This document shows, in pieces, positions 10,189 to 24,091 of a stretch of DNA of 64,000 bases (within the stretch, counting starts at the first letter, position 1; the number at the start of each line of letters is the position of its first letter). The stretch lies in NCBI GenBank assembly GCA_036346355.1, contig CM070580.1, positions 59,164,854 to 59,228,853 of the forward strand. Reading direction: 5' to 3'. This DNA comes from Rhipidocladum racemiflorum (Eukaryota > Streptophyta > Magnoliopsida > Poales > Poaceae). The notes under the pieces are model-generated. The model did no database searches and was not told where the DNA came from. It saw nothing but the letters and a program-made list of their open reading frames with translations. The translations under genes and the position numbers were made by a program.

Positions 10189-13100
10189 TGTAACACCCCA
10201 AAATTTTGCTTTTCTTAAATTCATGTGTGATTTGGCACTTTGGTGAATTTTGGAATTTTCTCGAATTTATTTGGATTTATTTGGAATTTATTTGAATTTA
10301 TTCCATTTTGAAATAATTAAAGAATTTAAATTTGCAAATAAATTTTTGTTGGAAATATTTTATTTGAGTCCAAAATGATCCAAAATATTTTCCAGAATTT
10401 TTCTGGAATTTTTCGAGTCATTTGCTATTTTTAATGAATTAAATGAATTATCGGGAATTATTTTAAATATTAATTCGCTGGAAAATCCAACTCGGTCAAG
10501 TAATCGTTTCATCCGATCGAAGTCGGACTCGAGTCCGACAGAGCCGATTGACTCGACCGAACCCACTCCTAACCCTAATCAATCCCAACCGTTGGATCAA
10601 GATCCAACGGCCGAGATCCGTCCGACCTGCACTGAGCCGTGTCCGACCGGACCGTCGCGCCGCGCGATCGTGGGCCGTTGGTTGTGCCACGTGGACGGCC
10701 CACGATTTCATCGTCTCGCCCGAAGTCCGAAGCTGGACTCCGCCGCCGTGTCCGCTGCGTGAGAGCTAGGTCTCCGTTTCGCGACGGACGCCGAGGTTAT
10801 TTAATGCCCGGCATACCCGAGGATCGCCATCCCACCGGTTCGAAACCTAGCTCGCGCCGCTAGGATCCCCACCGTCTCGCCGTTATTGCTCGCCGGAGTT
10901 GGAAGTCATTCGCCGCGATTAACGCCGATATTCTTGCCGTCCGTCGCCCTCCGCCGTCATCAAGCCCAGATCCGGATTCCCAAGACGAGACGCGTTCGAG
11001 TACCCCTCACTCCGCCGGGCGCGCCGAAACGCCGACGGCAAGGTCGTCGTCCGTCTCGGTCAAGCGGTAGCCGCGCGTGCCATCACCGCCCTCGAAGCCG
11101 TGCACCGTTGGATCCAGATCGGACGGCAACGGTGAGTTCACGTGTTTCCCAAACCCTAGAAACCCGATTAGATTCGACCGTTGGATCAAGATCCAACGGT
11201 TCACAATCGCCACGCGTCGTAGCAAAGGCGATTATAGGATTAGATACGACCGTCCGATCTAGATCGAACGGCCCACGAGCATCGAGTAGTTTCAACGTGT
11301 TAACCCTGGATCTAATCCGCGCCGCTGATTTTCAAACCAACGGACGAGATTGGCGCCACGTGTCGGGAAGTTGGACCGACGCCGGTCGCCCACGCACGCT
11401 GGCAGCGTAGACGCCGACACGCGGCCCGCGTGTCGAGGGCCGCATGTCGCTGGCTAACCCAGCCTAAGCGCCGACGCCACCCATGACGGTGGGTCCCACT
11501 GCCGCCGTGGCCGAGCCCCGCCGACGTCGGCCGATGACGTCACCCGAGCGAGTGGGCCCACATGTCGATCCACGTGAGCCGTGGACCGAGTCCACCGTGG
11601 ACCCGAGCCGAGCATGGACCGAGCCCATGGACGGTGGCGACGCCAGGCCAATCAGGAGCTGCCACGTGTCCATGCCGACGCATTAATGCATGTCCGAAAC
11701 AGAAAATGACTTATTAATTCGAATAATGATTTCAAATTTAGATTCAAACTTCAAACGCTTATAACTTTTGCGTTTCAACTCCGATTTGAGCGATTCAAAT
11801 TTCTAAATTTGTATAAAATTAAGATCTACCTAAATATGAATTTTATTTAATTTTTGGACTAAAGTTTTTCTCTGTAATATTATTTAATTGATTATTTAAA
11901 CTTTAAATAATCATAACTTTTATGCTTTAACTCCAAATTTGACGATTCCAGTTTCTAAAAATCCAGAAAATTATGTTCTCTCTGTTTATGGATTTTATTT
12001 GGAGTTTTGGGATCTTTTGCATAGTGTTTATTTGTGTATTTGCTATTTGCACGCTTTACGAGTAGACGTTGAAGTGCCTGGGAGGGATTCGAAGGAGAAG
12101 TATTGACTCAGGATCCAACTCAAGACAAAGAGCAAGTGCTTTTTGAAGGCAAGTTGTGCTTTGACCATATTGATCCTATTTCGAAATCTATTTTGATTTA
12201 AACTATTGCATGCTAGTTCATGTAGAAAGATACTTTGTTTAAACCTGGGGGTTAGATAAATACCAATTTGATATATGACACCTTGATTACTTAAGTATGT
12301 GCCATGACCCTTTGTCACCCTAGTTGTGGTTTACTAGTTGGACATTATTAAATTGCCAACATGGGTTTAGATCGTTGTAGTATAACGCTTAGACCGCTAC
12401 GTGCTCATGACATGATTTTGGATAATTAAATGTTAATATTGACTTAATGATATATTGAACCTGTTTTGGAAAAGTATCATGTGATGTTGATGGCACGTGG
12501 TGCATGGTAATCAAGCGGGGTTTGATAAACGCTTTTGACCAGGGCATGTGGCAAGAGTAATCAGGTGGGCAGTGTGGCATTGGGAGTGTTGATTTGGTTT
12601 TTCGGTAGTCTTGCCCTGGTCACTCTAAGGACTTAACCTTGCAAGCCTTTGAACTGGTCATACTTGCAACCACATGGCTGGAATGGGACGGCCCTAGTTG
12701 ACTAAGTCGCTAAGGACTCACTTGTGGAGCCTCAGGGTGTCAGTTACACCGTTTGTGTGATTGTACGGGGGAGCGTATCGTGGCTGTGGCCAGGTACCCA
12801 TCTAACGGTGTGTTGGTCCCATACTTCGCCTTGGCTAAGGGAAGGGATGGTGTAGAGCACGAACCGGAGAGGACCACCTGTGTTGTTTGAGGCTTCCGAC
12901 AGGCTTTGTTATGATCGCTCATTCGCATACTCTTGTATGGCGATTCACTACCGACGTGGTGAGTGGATTGTATCTTGTGGGTAAAGTGCATAACCTCTGC
13001 AGAGTGTAGAATCTATTTGAATAGCCGAGTCCATGGTACTGGACAATGCTCGGGAATTACAGTCAAGGGTTAGATTTTCTGAAAATAACTTGGATTTGAG

Positions 13101-13709
13101 AAGTTGGGTTGGTTTAACAAAGAAGATGATGGAAATATGGTTTAGGATGGGGAAAAATGTTATTTAAACTTTTTGAAAAGTTATTTATGCTTTACTTGTT
13201 TTTACTGCTTTCGAATCTACTTATATTACTTGTCAAATGTTTACATCGCAAATATACCTTAAGCTATTCCTTTGTACCAAGCCATGCATATAGTATATTA
13301 GCTTGCATTCATTGCATGACTTGTCGAGTACCAAGTACTCACCCTTGCCTCAACACAATACCGCTTGAAGAGGAGACTACGCCCGATTTCGGAGGAGGAA
13401 CTCCAAGAGGACCCGTCTACTTAGGGATGCGAGCCGATCCGGTTGCTGTGGTATCTTTGGATGGCGCCACTAAGTTTATTTGATTTTCCGCCGCTATTAT
13501 TTCTCTTTTAATAAGTTACGCCTTGCAAGGCATATATTTGTAACTTGGCCATAAGGTCGAGTAACCCTTTGATTATTTAAATAAAGTACTTTGATAGTAT
13601 CGTTTGGTATGATTGTGATATATACCGATGTTAAGACTGTGTGCACTAGCGCGTTCTGGACTAGTGCTGAATACACAGAGGGTCGGATTTGCAAATTCGG
13701 GTCCCGACA
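10189..13709 (+). repeat. 3' LTR of element A
   Basis: Runs from TGTAACACCCC to GGTCCCGACA. It is co-linear with 954-4502, with many short differences concentrated in the GC-rich zone at CAG/CTG and CG sites. The mini-exon donor GCAAGT (12149) is kept. The acceptor-like ATCAG of the 5' LTR reads ACCGC here (13360-13364). A frame near 13371-13483 (EEETTPDFGGGTPRGPVYLG...) follows the putative acceptor. Confidence 0.93.
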
Positions 13710-15753
13710 AAGGTCATACAAAGAAATTGGTACTTATCTAATCCCCATGTTTAAATAAAGTATTTTCTATTTGAACTTAGCATGCAATAGGTTAAATCAA
13801 AATAGATTTCAAAATAGGATCAACATGGTCAAAGCACAACTTGCCTTCAAAAAGTACTTGTTCTTGGTCTTGAGTTGGATCCCGAGTCAATACTTCTCCT
13901 TCGAATCCTTCCTAAGACTTCAACGTCTCACTCGTAAAGCATGCAAATAGCAAATACACGAATAAACAATAGGCAAAAAGTGTCCAAACATCCAAATAAA
14001 ATCCATAAACAGAGAGAACATAATTTTATGAATTTTTAGAAACTGGAATCACAAATTTGGAGTTAAAATGCAAAAGTTATGATTATTTGAAGTTTAAATA
14101 ATCAATTAAATAATTTTACAGAGAAAAACTTTAGTCCAAAAATTAAATAAAATTCAGATTTAGGTAGATCTCAATTTTATACAAATTTAGAAATTTGAAT
14201 CACTCAAATCGGAGTTGAAACGCAAAAGTTATAAGCGTCAAGTTTGAAACAAAATCAAATCATTATTTCGAATTAATAAATCATTTTCTTTTTCGAAATT
14301 AATTATTGCGCCAAAGATGGACACGTGTCATCCTGTGATTGGTCCACTGACCTGCTGACGCCAGCACCGAACGGCCTCCATGATGACGCCAAAGATGACG
14401 TCATCATGCCACGTGGCACCACTCAGTGCCGCCACGCGTGTCCGGCCCATGGATCGGGTCCACGGCGCACGGCCCACGGTGGATCGGGCGACGGCAGTGC
14501 GGCCGACATGCGAGCCCGCATGTCGGCCGCCCACGGGCGCTGCACGCCGCGGCGCGCCTAGGCTTACGTGGCAAGATCGTGTCCGTTGATTTGGAAATCA
14601 ACGCCGCGATTAGATCCAGGTGGTTAACACGTTGAAAACTACTCGATGATCGTGGGCCGCTCGATCTAGATCGGACGGTCCAGATCTAACCCTACGATAA
14701 CACCGCTACGGCCTGAGGTGATCGTGGGCCGTTGGATCTTGATCCCACGGTCCAGATCCAATCGGTTTGGAAGCACGCGTGATTTCACCGCTACCGCTCG
14801 ATCGGACCGGACGGTCCGTAAGCTTCGCGATCGGTGATGGCGGCGCGGGCGGGCTCAAGCACGGAGACGCAGGACGGTGACCTTCCGCGGCGGGCGTTTC
14901 CGAGGGTCTCGGCGAGGTGGATGGTGCGGTCCGATGCGCCTTGCTCTTGCGGTTCCAGATCTGGGCTTCAACACGGGCGAGACGGCTTGACGGCGGCGCG
15001 GCGCGACGAACCTGGCGAAGCCCTAACCCTACTACGGCTAACAATTCCTCGGCCAAGACGGCGACTCGGCGGTGTGGTTTGGGGAAAAGGGGCGGCGTCG
15101 AGCAGCGATTCTCGGGACGGGTCCACGCCTTAAATATCGCCTCGACGTGCGCGCAAGAATCGGAACTCCTAACCGTGTCCCGCTTGGTCACGGCGGAGCT
15201 CTCCTACCGGGATTCGAACGGAGACGATGGTCGGGACCGTCCCACGTGTCGCGATGAGCGGCTACGATTGCTCACGCGACGGATCCGACCGGACTCGGGC
15301 TCGAGCCGGCGCGGTCCAATCCGGACCGTTGGATCCCGATCCAACGGCCGGATCGATCAAGTTAGGAGTGGGTTTGGTCGAGTCGATCGCTCGGTCGGAC
15401 TCGAGTCCGACTGGTTCGTTCCGACTTGGTCGGATGAACGATACTCGACCCGAGTTGAATTTCCAGCGATTTAATATTTAAAATAATTCAAGAATTCATT
15501 TAATTCATTAAAAATAGCAAAAGACTTTAAAAAATTCAGAAAATTCTGGAAAATATTTTAGGGTATTTGGGACTCAAATAAAATATTTCCAACAAAATTT
15601 TATTTGCAAAGTTTAATTCTTTAATTATTTCAAAATGGAATAAATTCAAATAAATTCCAAATAAATCCAAATAAATTCCAGAAAATTCCAAAAATTCACC
15701 AAAGTGCCAAATCACACATGAATTTAAGAAAAGCAAAATTTTGGGGTGTTACA
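13710..15753 (-). repeat. Proximal part of the interrupted minus-strand family-A LTR
   Basis: Reverse complement of the first 2 kb of LTR A, ending with the LTR start (TGTAACACCCC on the minus strand) at 15753. Together with 1-953 it makes most of one LTR. No polypurine tract lies to the right of 15753. It is therefore either a solo LTR or the 5' LTR of an element lying to the left, outside the window. It keeps the palindromes (about 14724 and 15335) and the donor (13839-13844 on the minus strand), but differs much more from A than A's own LTRs differ from each other. It is older. Confidence 0.9.
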
Positions 15754-16257
15754 GATGTTTTGGACACATTGCGCATAACAATGGTTGATTTAACTAAGCT
15801 ATCAAAACGGTTTTGGGCTTAAGGACATAAGTGGTTGGAATATGATTTCAGTAATGAAGGAACGGATACAAGACGATTGGTGTCTAGGAAAACACACATG
15901 AGGCTAGGTTTCTTAATTGGCACCCGGAAATGGGAAGTGCTCCCTCCCTCATGTGAGCCCTAGGGGCGAGTTGACCTGGCCATGACTCAAGTTGACGGAG
16001 GCATTCATTACTTGTTTTCATGCTCAACCAACAAGAGTTACATAAGATGTAATTAGCAAAGATGTTGCTTACATATGTCATTAGATTTCTAGCAGTGATG
16101 CCAAAGCTCACTAGTGTTTGATGAATATGGATCTTGAATACTCACCTTGTGTCCATAAAGGGGGCACATGATAGGAGTTTCTTTTGTTAAAATGTTTAGT
16201 AAAAGTATTACAGAAACATAGTGCTTAGAAACTTTGCATGTTTTTTGTTGTAGTTCA
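15754..16257 (+). other. Copia leader region, no gene seen
   Basis: Sequence between the A-family LTR and the copia gag start. It shows no TG...CA boundary or PBS that I can place. It probably is the 5' untranslated part of the copia element whose LTR lies beyond, or was lost. Confidence 0.4.
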
Positions 16258-17502
16258 ATGGCACCTCCTGCAGCTCCTACTGCTACACCTGGTTTTGCTT
16301 TGAGATCGGTTTTGGAAAGAAAAAAAACTAAATGGAACAAATTTTGTGGATTGGTATCGCAACTTGAGAATTGTTCTCAAACATGAAAAGAAAGAATATG
16401 TTCTAGAGAGTCCGATTCCTGATGAACCAGCTGAAAATGCTCTTCGGAATTTGAAGGCTGACTATGAAAAACATGTTAATGCCTCTGTAGAGGTCAGCTA
16501 TCTCATGCTTGTCACCATGGACTCTGAGCTGCAAAAGCAATATGAGGACCAGGATGCTTACAATATGATTGTGGGCTTGAAGGGCATGTTTGGAAATCAA
16601 GCAAGGGCTGAGAGGTATGGTATCTCAAAGCTTCTGTTTGCTTGTAATGGGTGAAGGCGATCAGGTTAGCCCACATGTAATCAAGATGATTGGTTACATT
16701 GGGAGATTGGAAAAGCTTGAGTTTCCCCTTAGCATTGGTCTAGCTACTGACGTAATTCTCGATCCTACGCCTCAGAGCTTTGAGCCATTCATTATGAATT
16801 TTCATATGAATAGCATGGATAAGAGCCTGACCGAGCTACATGGGATGCTCAAGGCTGCCGAGGAAAGCATTAAGAAGAAACCCAATCATGTGATGATGGT
16901 TCAGAAGACAACTGCCTTCAAAAAGAAGAAAGCCAAGGCTTGGGGAAAGGGCAAGGGCAAGGGCAAGGCTCAAGATGAGATCACGTGCCTCAAAACTAAG
17001 CTTCAGAAGCTCAAAGTCGGCCCTCAACCCGAAACCCAGTGCTTCTATTGCAAGAAGTCAGGACATTGGAAATGGAACTGCGAGAAGTACCTGGCAGATA
17101 AAAGGAATGGGAGTGTGACTTCCACTTCAGGTATTAATGTTATAGAAATTAATCTTGCTACTTCTTATTCCAGCTCTTGGGTATATGATACCGGATCGGT
17201 TGCTCACATTTGCAATTCAATGCAGGGGCTGACAAAGAGTAGAGACTTGGCAAAGGGAGAAGTGGATATTTGCGTGGGGAATAAAGCAAGAGTTGTTGGT
17301 CTTGCCGTTGGCACCAACCCATTGCATTTGCCTTCAGGATTAGTTTTAGAACTTAATAATTGTTATTTTGTTCCATCTATGAGTAGAAACATTATTTCAT
17401 CTTCCTGTTTGGAACATGAAGGTTATGAATTCAGAAAAAAGAACTTTGTTTGTTCAATATTTTGAATGATATGTATTATGGTCGTTGTCCCATGGTGGAT
17501 GG
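16258..17502 (+). pseudogene. gag-pro: Ty1/copia gag and protease, frameshifted
   Basis: The ATG at 16258 (MAPPAAPTATPGFALRSVL) leads into a Gag domain (DWYRNLRIVL, then MIGYIGRLEKLEFPLS and TELHGMLKAAEESIKK). A Lys/Gly-rich stretch follows, then a CCHC zinc knuckle CFYCKKSGHWKWNC (17040-17081), and the aspartic protease motif VYDTGSVAHIC with its Asp codon at 17187. Gag packages RNA and the protease cleaves the polyprotein. Two frameshifts are visible: one in an A-run near 16318-16328 and one near 16650. The frame closes at 17463, shortly before the LTR D insertion at 17508. The protease motif itself is intact. Confidence 0.9.
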
Positions 17503-17507
17503 GTTAT

Positions 17508-17816
17508 TGTAACATCCCTGAATTTACTAAACAAATAAAATTAAATATTAAATTGTGAAATCATTTTCTTATTGCGTTTCATGATTTTGTGTGCATTTAG
17601 TGAATTATTTCTTGATTAGAAATGAGTTTTGGAATTTAGAAAAGAAATAAATTTTATAGATTGCATTATTGGCTAGCAAGATAATCATGACTTATGAAAA
17701 GAGATTAGTTAATATGAGTAGTAGGGAGAATATTGAAATTGATAGAATTATCTAGAATCGTTAGGTGTAATGGATTTTGACTATGAAAGATACATTAACA
17801 AATAAGGTGAACCAAC
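17508..17816 (+). repeat. LTR D, left part
   Basis: The AT-rich LTR start (TGTAACATCCCTG...), interrupted at 17817 by the minus-strand array. There is no coding content. Confidence 0.8.
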
Positions 17817-19837
17817 TGTAACACCCTACAAATCTAAACTGTCGTACAAGAAAATTTCGACAGCATCTCTCCTAAAATTAGGACAAAACGGAAGCGACAA
17901 CAAGATTCATAATAACCATTATAAACAGGAATAACATAAAAGCATCAATACTAGAGATAACAAGTCTAAATCAACCAAAAAACAAACATAAACGTAAAAC
18001 AGCTCCAAAGAGGACATCAACAGGTCTATGATTAATAAAATTTCAGCAAGCTAATGAATTATTAAATGCACTAGTCCATGTGATTCGTGATGACCCGGAG
18101 GGTTGATTGTGCTACTAAGCCCACCCTTCAAGCTTACGACTCATGAGAACTACCTGAAAACAACAAAATAACAAGGGGTGAGATTGGGTAATCTCAAAGA
18201 AGCGTAACAACTTCTAACGAATAACACACCACAAAGAAACTAGCATACCAAATTCCTCATGTCCAATACCACATTATAGAGTCCACACAACCTCAGTAAA
18301 ATGCATATGATTGTGCACATGCTTATGCCATGATCCTCCTCACTGCGTTCTTTCTCGTGAACACACGGTGTTGTCTGCACGTCACAAGACGCCAAGGCCG
18401 ACAAACTTCCAATGCATGATTATGCAGTTAATGCTTCATGCATAAATACATTCATAACTTCCCACTCTGAATTCACATGCTTGCATACCCTCAAATAACA
18501 TGGATAGAATGCGAACATCATTGAGATAGAATATCTCCACAATTCATCTTGCAAACAACATCTTTCTTCATTCTTACTCATGATTCAAAAGCCAAACAAC
18601 CACATCACAATGCAGGATAGGATATTGTAATCTCATAAACAAGTAGTTAAACCATGTAGGTGTGCTGCAATTAAGGTTTATATTGAAGACGAAACAAATA
18701 GCGAGTTATAGTTTAGCAAGACCGCTACTTCCACTTGCCTTTACCAACGTGGATGACGAACCTAGTTGCGTCCAGAAGGGGCACCACCTGTACAAGTATT
18801 ATTTCAGTACATAGCGACATCACAAATGATCACACAACTCGAACACACGCTTCCTAATCCCCGTTCCCTTCTTAAGCGCCAAAAACCCCAATCTGTCCGG
18901 GTCAAACAGCATCACCCTCTCTTCACAATTTCGTATCTTTTTTTATACAGATCATAAAAATACAAAAAAATTACAGTAGCTAGATATTGACGAGATATAC
19001 AACTTTCATGAAGATCAAAAATTTCAATTCCACAGTTAAATATACCTAAACAAACGTCCAACACAGTGGACAAAATCTGTTTCCAGATTCTGTCCGTCAT
19101 CTTGCAACAGCGATAACTCTCAGACCCACGCCCCAAAAATTCTGAAAAAATTACAGAAGCTATATCTCGACGTTATATACAACTTTCTAGTTATAGTTTT
19201 TTGCAGGAAAAATCGTCTATGCCACGTAAAACGTGAAATAATCCGCGCTGCACAATCTCCCCTTCCAAAAACAGCACCACGTGAACATCTACCCTTCTCC
19301 CCCATCAAGATCCATCTAAATCACTCACCACCAGATCTAATACACTCATAATCCCTAGGTAGAACAGGGGTAAAAGATTGGGAATTTTACCTTGAGTTCT
19401 CCCTTGAGAACCCACGAAAAACGCGCGACGATTCCCGAAACGGAAATCTGCTCGTCCTCCACGCCTCCACGGATCCTCTTCTCGCTTGCTCCTTCAAGGC
19501 GTTTCTGGTGGATCTTGAGCCACCACGCAAGGGGAGGAAGAGGAGGGGTGGTGTGGCTGCTAGGGGAGGAAGGGGCGCCCTAGGGCTTTTGGGGGTGACA
19601 CCCTTTTATACGGTGGGCCGGCCCACTAGGGGAAAAGAGAGAGAGGTGGGGAGGATTCGCAAAGACAGCCCAGGTTTTTCCTCGGCCCACTGTTTCTAGC
19701 CCGACAACTCCAAATTTAATATTAATACGCTGGATAAACTTCAATTATTTCATCCCCCGACAAATCCTTCATTCATCTCCCGAAACAAAACCAGGAAAAG
19801 GAACCCTAGAATCGCTCTGATGCTCTAAGGCATCACA
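17817..19837 (-). repeat. Array LTR copy 1 (3'-most on the minus strand)
   Basis: On the plus strand it reads TGTAACACCCTAC...AAGGCATCACA. On the minus strand it has a TATA box TATAAAAGGG (19610-19601), a putative leader exon ending at 19391, donor GTAAAA at 19390, a mini-exon ending at 18781-18787 side, and a GC donor. It differs from copies 2 and 3 at several sites where those two agree with each other. Confidence 0.93.
19601..19610 (-). promoter_or_regulatory. TATA box in array LTR copy 1
   Basis: TATAAAAGGG on the minus strand, about 220 bases before the putative first splice donor. The same box is present in copy 2 (25880-25888) and copy 3 (32173-32181). It marks the LTR promoter of a minus-strand transcript. 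Confidence 0.75.
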
Positions 19838-22800
19838 TTCTCCCCTCCTTAAAAGGATTCGTCCCCGAATCTACTCCTATTTGCTACGGAACCTTAAAAA
19901 AAAGGAAGGCAAAATGGTAATCAACACTTTACCTTCAGCATCTTCAAAGAGTGTAGGATACTTCTTCCGCATCTGGTCCTCAAGTTCCCAAGTTGCATCC
20001 CGCTCAGACTAATTGGTCCACAAATCTTTCATTGGACACTAACACGAACTATTCCCCTATTAAATAAAGGACACCTATTAGGTGAATCTGCATCGATCTG
20101 GAATCTCAACTCCCACTTCTCTCTTCAACCCGATCGCGAAACTCCGCATTCCAATCTCAACTCCTCTACCACAGTTCGTCGATTCGACGACGCGAACCAT
20201 GTGAGACACAACGCCCTAGGTAAGTCTCTAAATCAACCCAAACACAAACTCCTATCTCCTACAAGTGATTGATCTTTTACAAAAAGAACCAATATCCACC
20301 CTTACCAACGACAGAGATAGCCTACTTTACAACCAGTGGTCCGTAAATCCAGTAAACAATAACAACCGAACACAATCACTACGGTTGACACAAACTCGCT
20401 CGAACCCAGCGATGAAAGTTTCAAAAAATTAATGTAATTACCTGCAACTTCCAAGTTGTCCACTACTAAATTAAGCAACCCCACCGAGGAACACATCAAT
20501 GAAAACAATTCTCCAAAAAAGGTTTGAATTGAGTCATACACAACCTTCCTTTACTCTTCACTTTTAAACTACTTACGATCAGCGACCCACACTAGTTTTC
20601 CCTTGTAAGAAGGTTTCGCCTTCACATTCTTCCACCCAAGGACCAGGGCAAGGAGTACAATCCTTGAATAAACTCAACCATAACATAAACATTCATTTTC
20701 TTACCCCCAAGCTTGAACGTAAAAGAAATCTTAATTCTCACTAACACAACGAACGACAATCACCACCTTTAAACCAAAGGGCTGAAATTCACATACACGG
20801 AACTCAACTTGGAAGAGGAACTCTATAGAACCAAAACCACCAAAAAATTTCTTCGGGAGAAGCTCTATTCAAAAGAGAAACACCGCGAAAGTCTTCTCGC
20901 AAATGCATTTCACTTTTACCAAAACAAATCATCTCACTTTTATCCAAGGCCGAGCCATTCGTAAAAAGAAACCGATCAAGGAATTAAATGCTTCCACACA
21001 ACCACCATCTCTTTTTCCTTAAAAAGGAACCAAACTCACTTCCCAACATAAAAATTGTTTCAACCACGAATATCATTCATGTCACAACCGTAAGAATCGT
21101 CTCTTAAACAAAAACTGCCAAACACATCACACCACAACACAACTCGAGCCCAAAATAGAAATACAAATCTTTCCAGATCATGAAGTTCCAAATCTTACAT
21201 TGGATTAGCTACTTCTTTTGATCAACACTGCAACCGATAACTCGACCTTGAAAACTACGGACACAAATCAAAGCATACATCCTTGAGCATAAATGTCGCA
21301 TTCATAACTTAAGCTAGTTTTCTTATCAAAGATGAATGAATGACGATATTTAATAGAATAACATTCCAAAATCTCCACAAATTACTTCAAGGTTAATCAT
21401 TCTTTTATCCTTGTTTTAAGCCTCAAATTAACCCACATTTGGCGTAATCATTCTAAGTTTAGGAAACTCAAACACAAAGACAAAGAATACTTTGACCGAA
21501 AGTATTCAACCCAAATATCAAACAAACAAACCAATCCATATGAATTTTTAAACATAAGTTCAGCATAACTCCCGCCATCTATAGCATTCCACTACCCTTA
21601 CCATTTAGATTTCAATATTCCCTATTTACTCATTGAGAAGGCCCATCAGGATTTAACAACAACTACACAACAAATTCTTACTCTTATTACCTTTTCCACA
21701 ATTATAAATAAAGTTCACAAAGTGCTTATAAAAACACATCCAACCAACACTACCTCATCAAGATCCCCACGAAGCACCTAACCTATATCATCATATTCTA
21801 AATTTGAAAGGCAATTGCTTCAACAAGTCTTTCAAAGATGATGAACCTATAAATTCCATACCACATAATGGCCAACATCTCGACAATGGAAATTTATTCA
21901 CCTAAAAGATGACTCAACAAGTAAAAATTATCTCAACAAGGCACCAATCATAAATAGAAGTTTAAAACATACATTTATTAAGGACAAAATCGCGCGTCAT
22001 GCTAACTATCCTGGTTCACTCCATCACAACATGTTACAATTTCCACCATTTTAACAAAGGTTTTCAACAATTAATCTAATCGATTACCACCAGTACTAAG
22101 TCATCAATATCAATAATTGGCATAATTGTAAAACAACAACATTGCTTTTAGTTACCCTATCCATAGGCTATGACAAACTGTCACTACACAACATACTCCA
22201 ACTATGTAAAATAGATTGAATAATTTAAGCCATCCAAAGCTCTTATAACAACAACGCTAAATTAAATTTAATTTTTTTTATTTTTTTTTAGCTACCATAT
22301 ACACTGGTTATAGAAAAATTTACACTCCAATACATACTCCAAATTTTTTTTTTTTTTTTAAAGTGAACTGAATAGGTGAAATCATCACAAAGCTCTTACG
22401 GCAATGGCAAAAACTTATGTCTTCCCAATTGATATCGATACTAGCATTATTGGAACGTAACTGCATACTTCCGAATCTACTAATAGTTTGCAACGTCATA
22501 AATATCAACTCTAATCAATTTCCAAGTTAAAGTCACTAGCCAACACGATTAAATTAGAGCATCTTTAAACAACCAGCATGGTTTCTTTAACAATATCGGT
22601 AGTCCACCATTACAATTAAATTGTTCTACCGACCTTATATTAAAATGTCTCTAAATAACCCACTAATTTTCTATTACCTTCACAGTAGTTTACATCATCG
22701 TAATGTTCTAACTACGCATCAAGATTTAAAGCTTTAAACATTGTCCATGGTCAAGGGCACATTAAAAATAATGCAATAAATCCTAAGCATGCACATTAAC

Positions 22801-24091
22801 ACATTCAATCATTATCGCTATAGAGCAATCTACAAAACTAGAAGTTTATTTAATCTCAAGCTAAAGATAACAATTACATTTTAATTGATTCAACTCAAAA
22901 ATTAACTTAGAAGTACATCATTCCATAAACCACATTGTTACATACTACGTAATACAGACATAAAATTTCTAAACACCGTCATGGGTCACCTACCCTTGAC
23001 AAACAGGAGGCAATCCAAAACATTAAAAAAACAAACACAGTTCTAGATCAAGAACAAACACCGATAAAAAATTCTTCTTTTCAGGCAAGGAAGAAAAGCA
23101 AAATCCAAACATAAATGCAAAAGAGCTCGACCCTCAAATGTCCAATCATAGTACCCAAAACTCTTCAAGAAATCCAAAACCTACACTTTCCACAAAGGAA
23201 GACGGATGCAAAAGGGAAGACCAAATGTTCAACTAAATTTTTCCGATAAAGATTCAAACTTAGCTCCATCCAGCTTGATCTGCAACAGGAGAAACTCCAA
23301 CCCCCTTCTTTTTTTTAAAAATCGGAAACAACAACCACGTAAATTTCCTCCCAATGACACCATCACAATAAATCAAAGCCAAAGCAAAATTGTGACCAAA
23401 AGACGCGCAACGTAGAACTCTTCTTCTGTGTCTTCACTCAAAGGAGACAAAACCACAAACCGCCAAAAGGACAAATCAGTGAGTGCTCAAAACTAAGCAT
23501 TTTCCTCGGTTTCGAACCAACCACATACCCAGAAAACCAACCAAAACCGACCGTCAGCACGGTAAAGAACATCCGAAGGAATCCATCACCAACCTCTTCT
23601 ATTTGACTCCAGTCACTACCCGATCTACGACAGACACGGATAAGTACTCTTTCCCTACAGGGGTATAATAGTTCTTCGGTGGTGACTCTACCCGGCCACA
23701 CCATCAAACCACAGCCTCACTACAAACAAAAGGTGACCGAAACCCTTCGACACCACAACCACACTTTATCACAAATGAAGCAACTCAATCAAATCTATCA
23801 TAAATATAGCATTATACATCATCAAAAGTAGCATTCAACAACAAAGCTTAAATTCAACCTTTAAGCATAAGGCAACGATACCCATACCCTTTCCTAATGT
23901 GCATCCATGTGTGTCAAATTTTAAATTAGTGATTCCACTTACACAAGTTTTAATGTTGCTATCCTATGACAAAATTTTAGTTAAACCTAGGCCATGTTTC
24001 TAAGTTATTCCACATCACATTTTAGTTGTATCCTATAGTATGACACTAAAAATAGACATTCCAAGGACCTACAGCCCGCTCTGATACCAAC
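19838..24091 (-). other. Internal region 1 of the array, coding-free
   Basis: Bounded on the minus strand by the PBS TGGTATCAGAGC (24089-24078) and by a hairpin (arms 19856-19861 and 19866-19871) plus PPT AAGGAGGGGA (19850-19841). All frames are short, and no gag, RT, RNase H or integrase motif was found. The sequence matches internal region 2 almost base for base. It is recognisably related to the internal regions of elements B (46211-50481) and C (59573-63698), for example in the block around ATAGGATAGCAACATTAAAA just after the PBS. Confidence 0.9.

Larger units (their letters stand above)
954..13709 (+). mobile_element. Element A: full-length Ty3/gypsy chromovirus (Tekay/Del-like), decayed
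   Basis: About 12.8 kb. Two direct LTRs of about 3.5 kb flank a 5.7-kb internal region in the order PBS, extra ORF, gag, protease, RT, RNase H, integrase, chromodomain, PPT. Integrase lies after RT, which defines Ty3/gypsy. The gag start (MVNTRG) and the C-terminal chromodomain fit the chromovirus Tekay/Del lineage. No polyprotein frame is open throughout, because several stops and frameshifts break it. It sits inside a minus-strand LTR of its own family. The element probably belonged to a RIRE3/RIRE8-like family, but that name is an inference from structure, not a database match. Confidence 0.92.

Noticed and set aside
17806..17816. Remnant PBS left of array copy 1 (GAACCAAC resembling GATACCAAC)
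   Set aside because: Similarity is limited to a few bases and does not extend into internal sequence; chance is likely.
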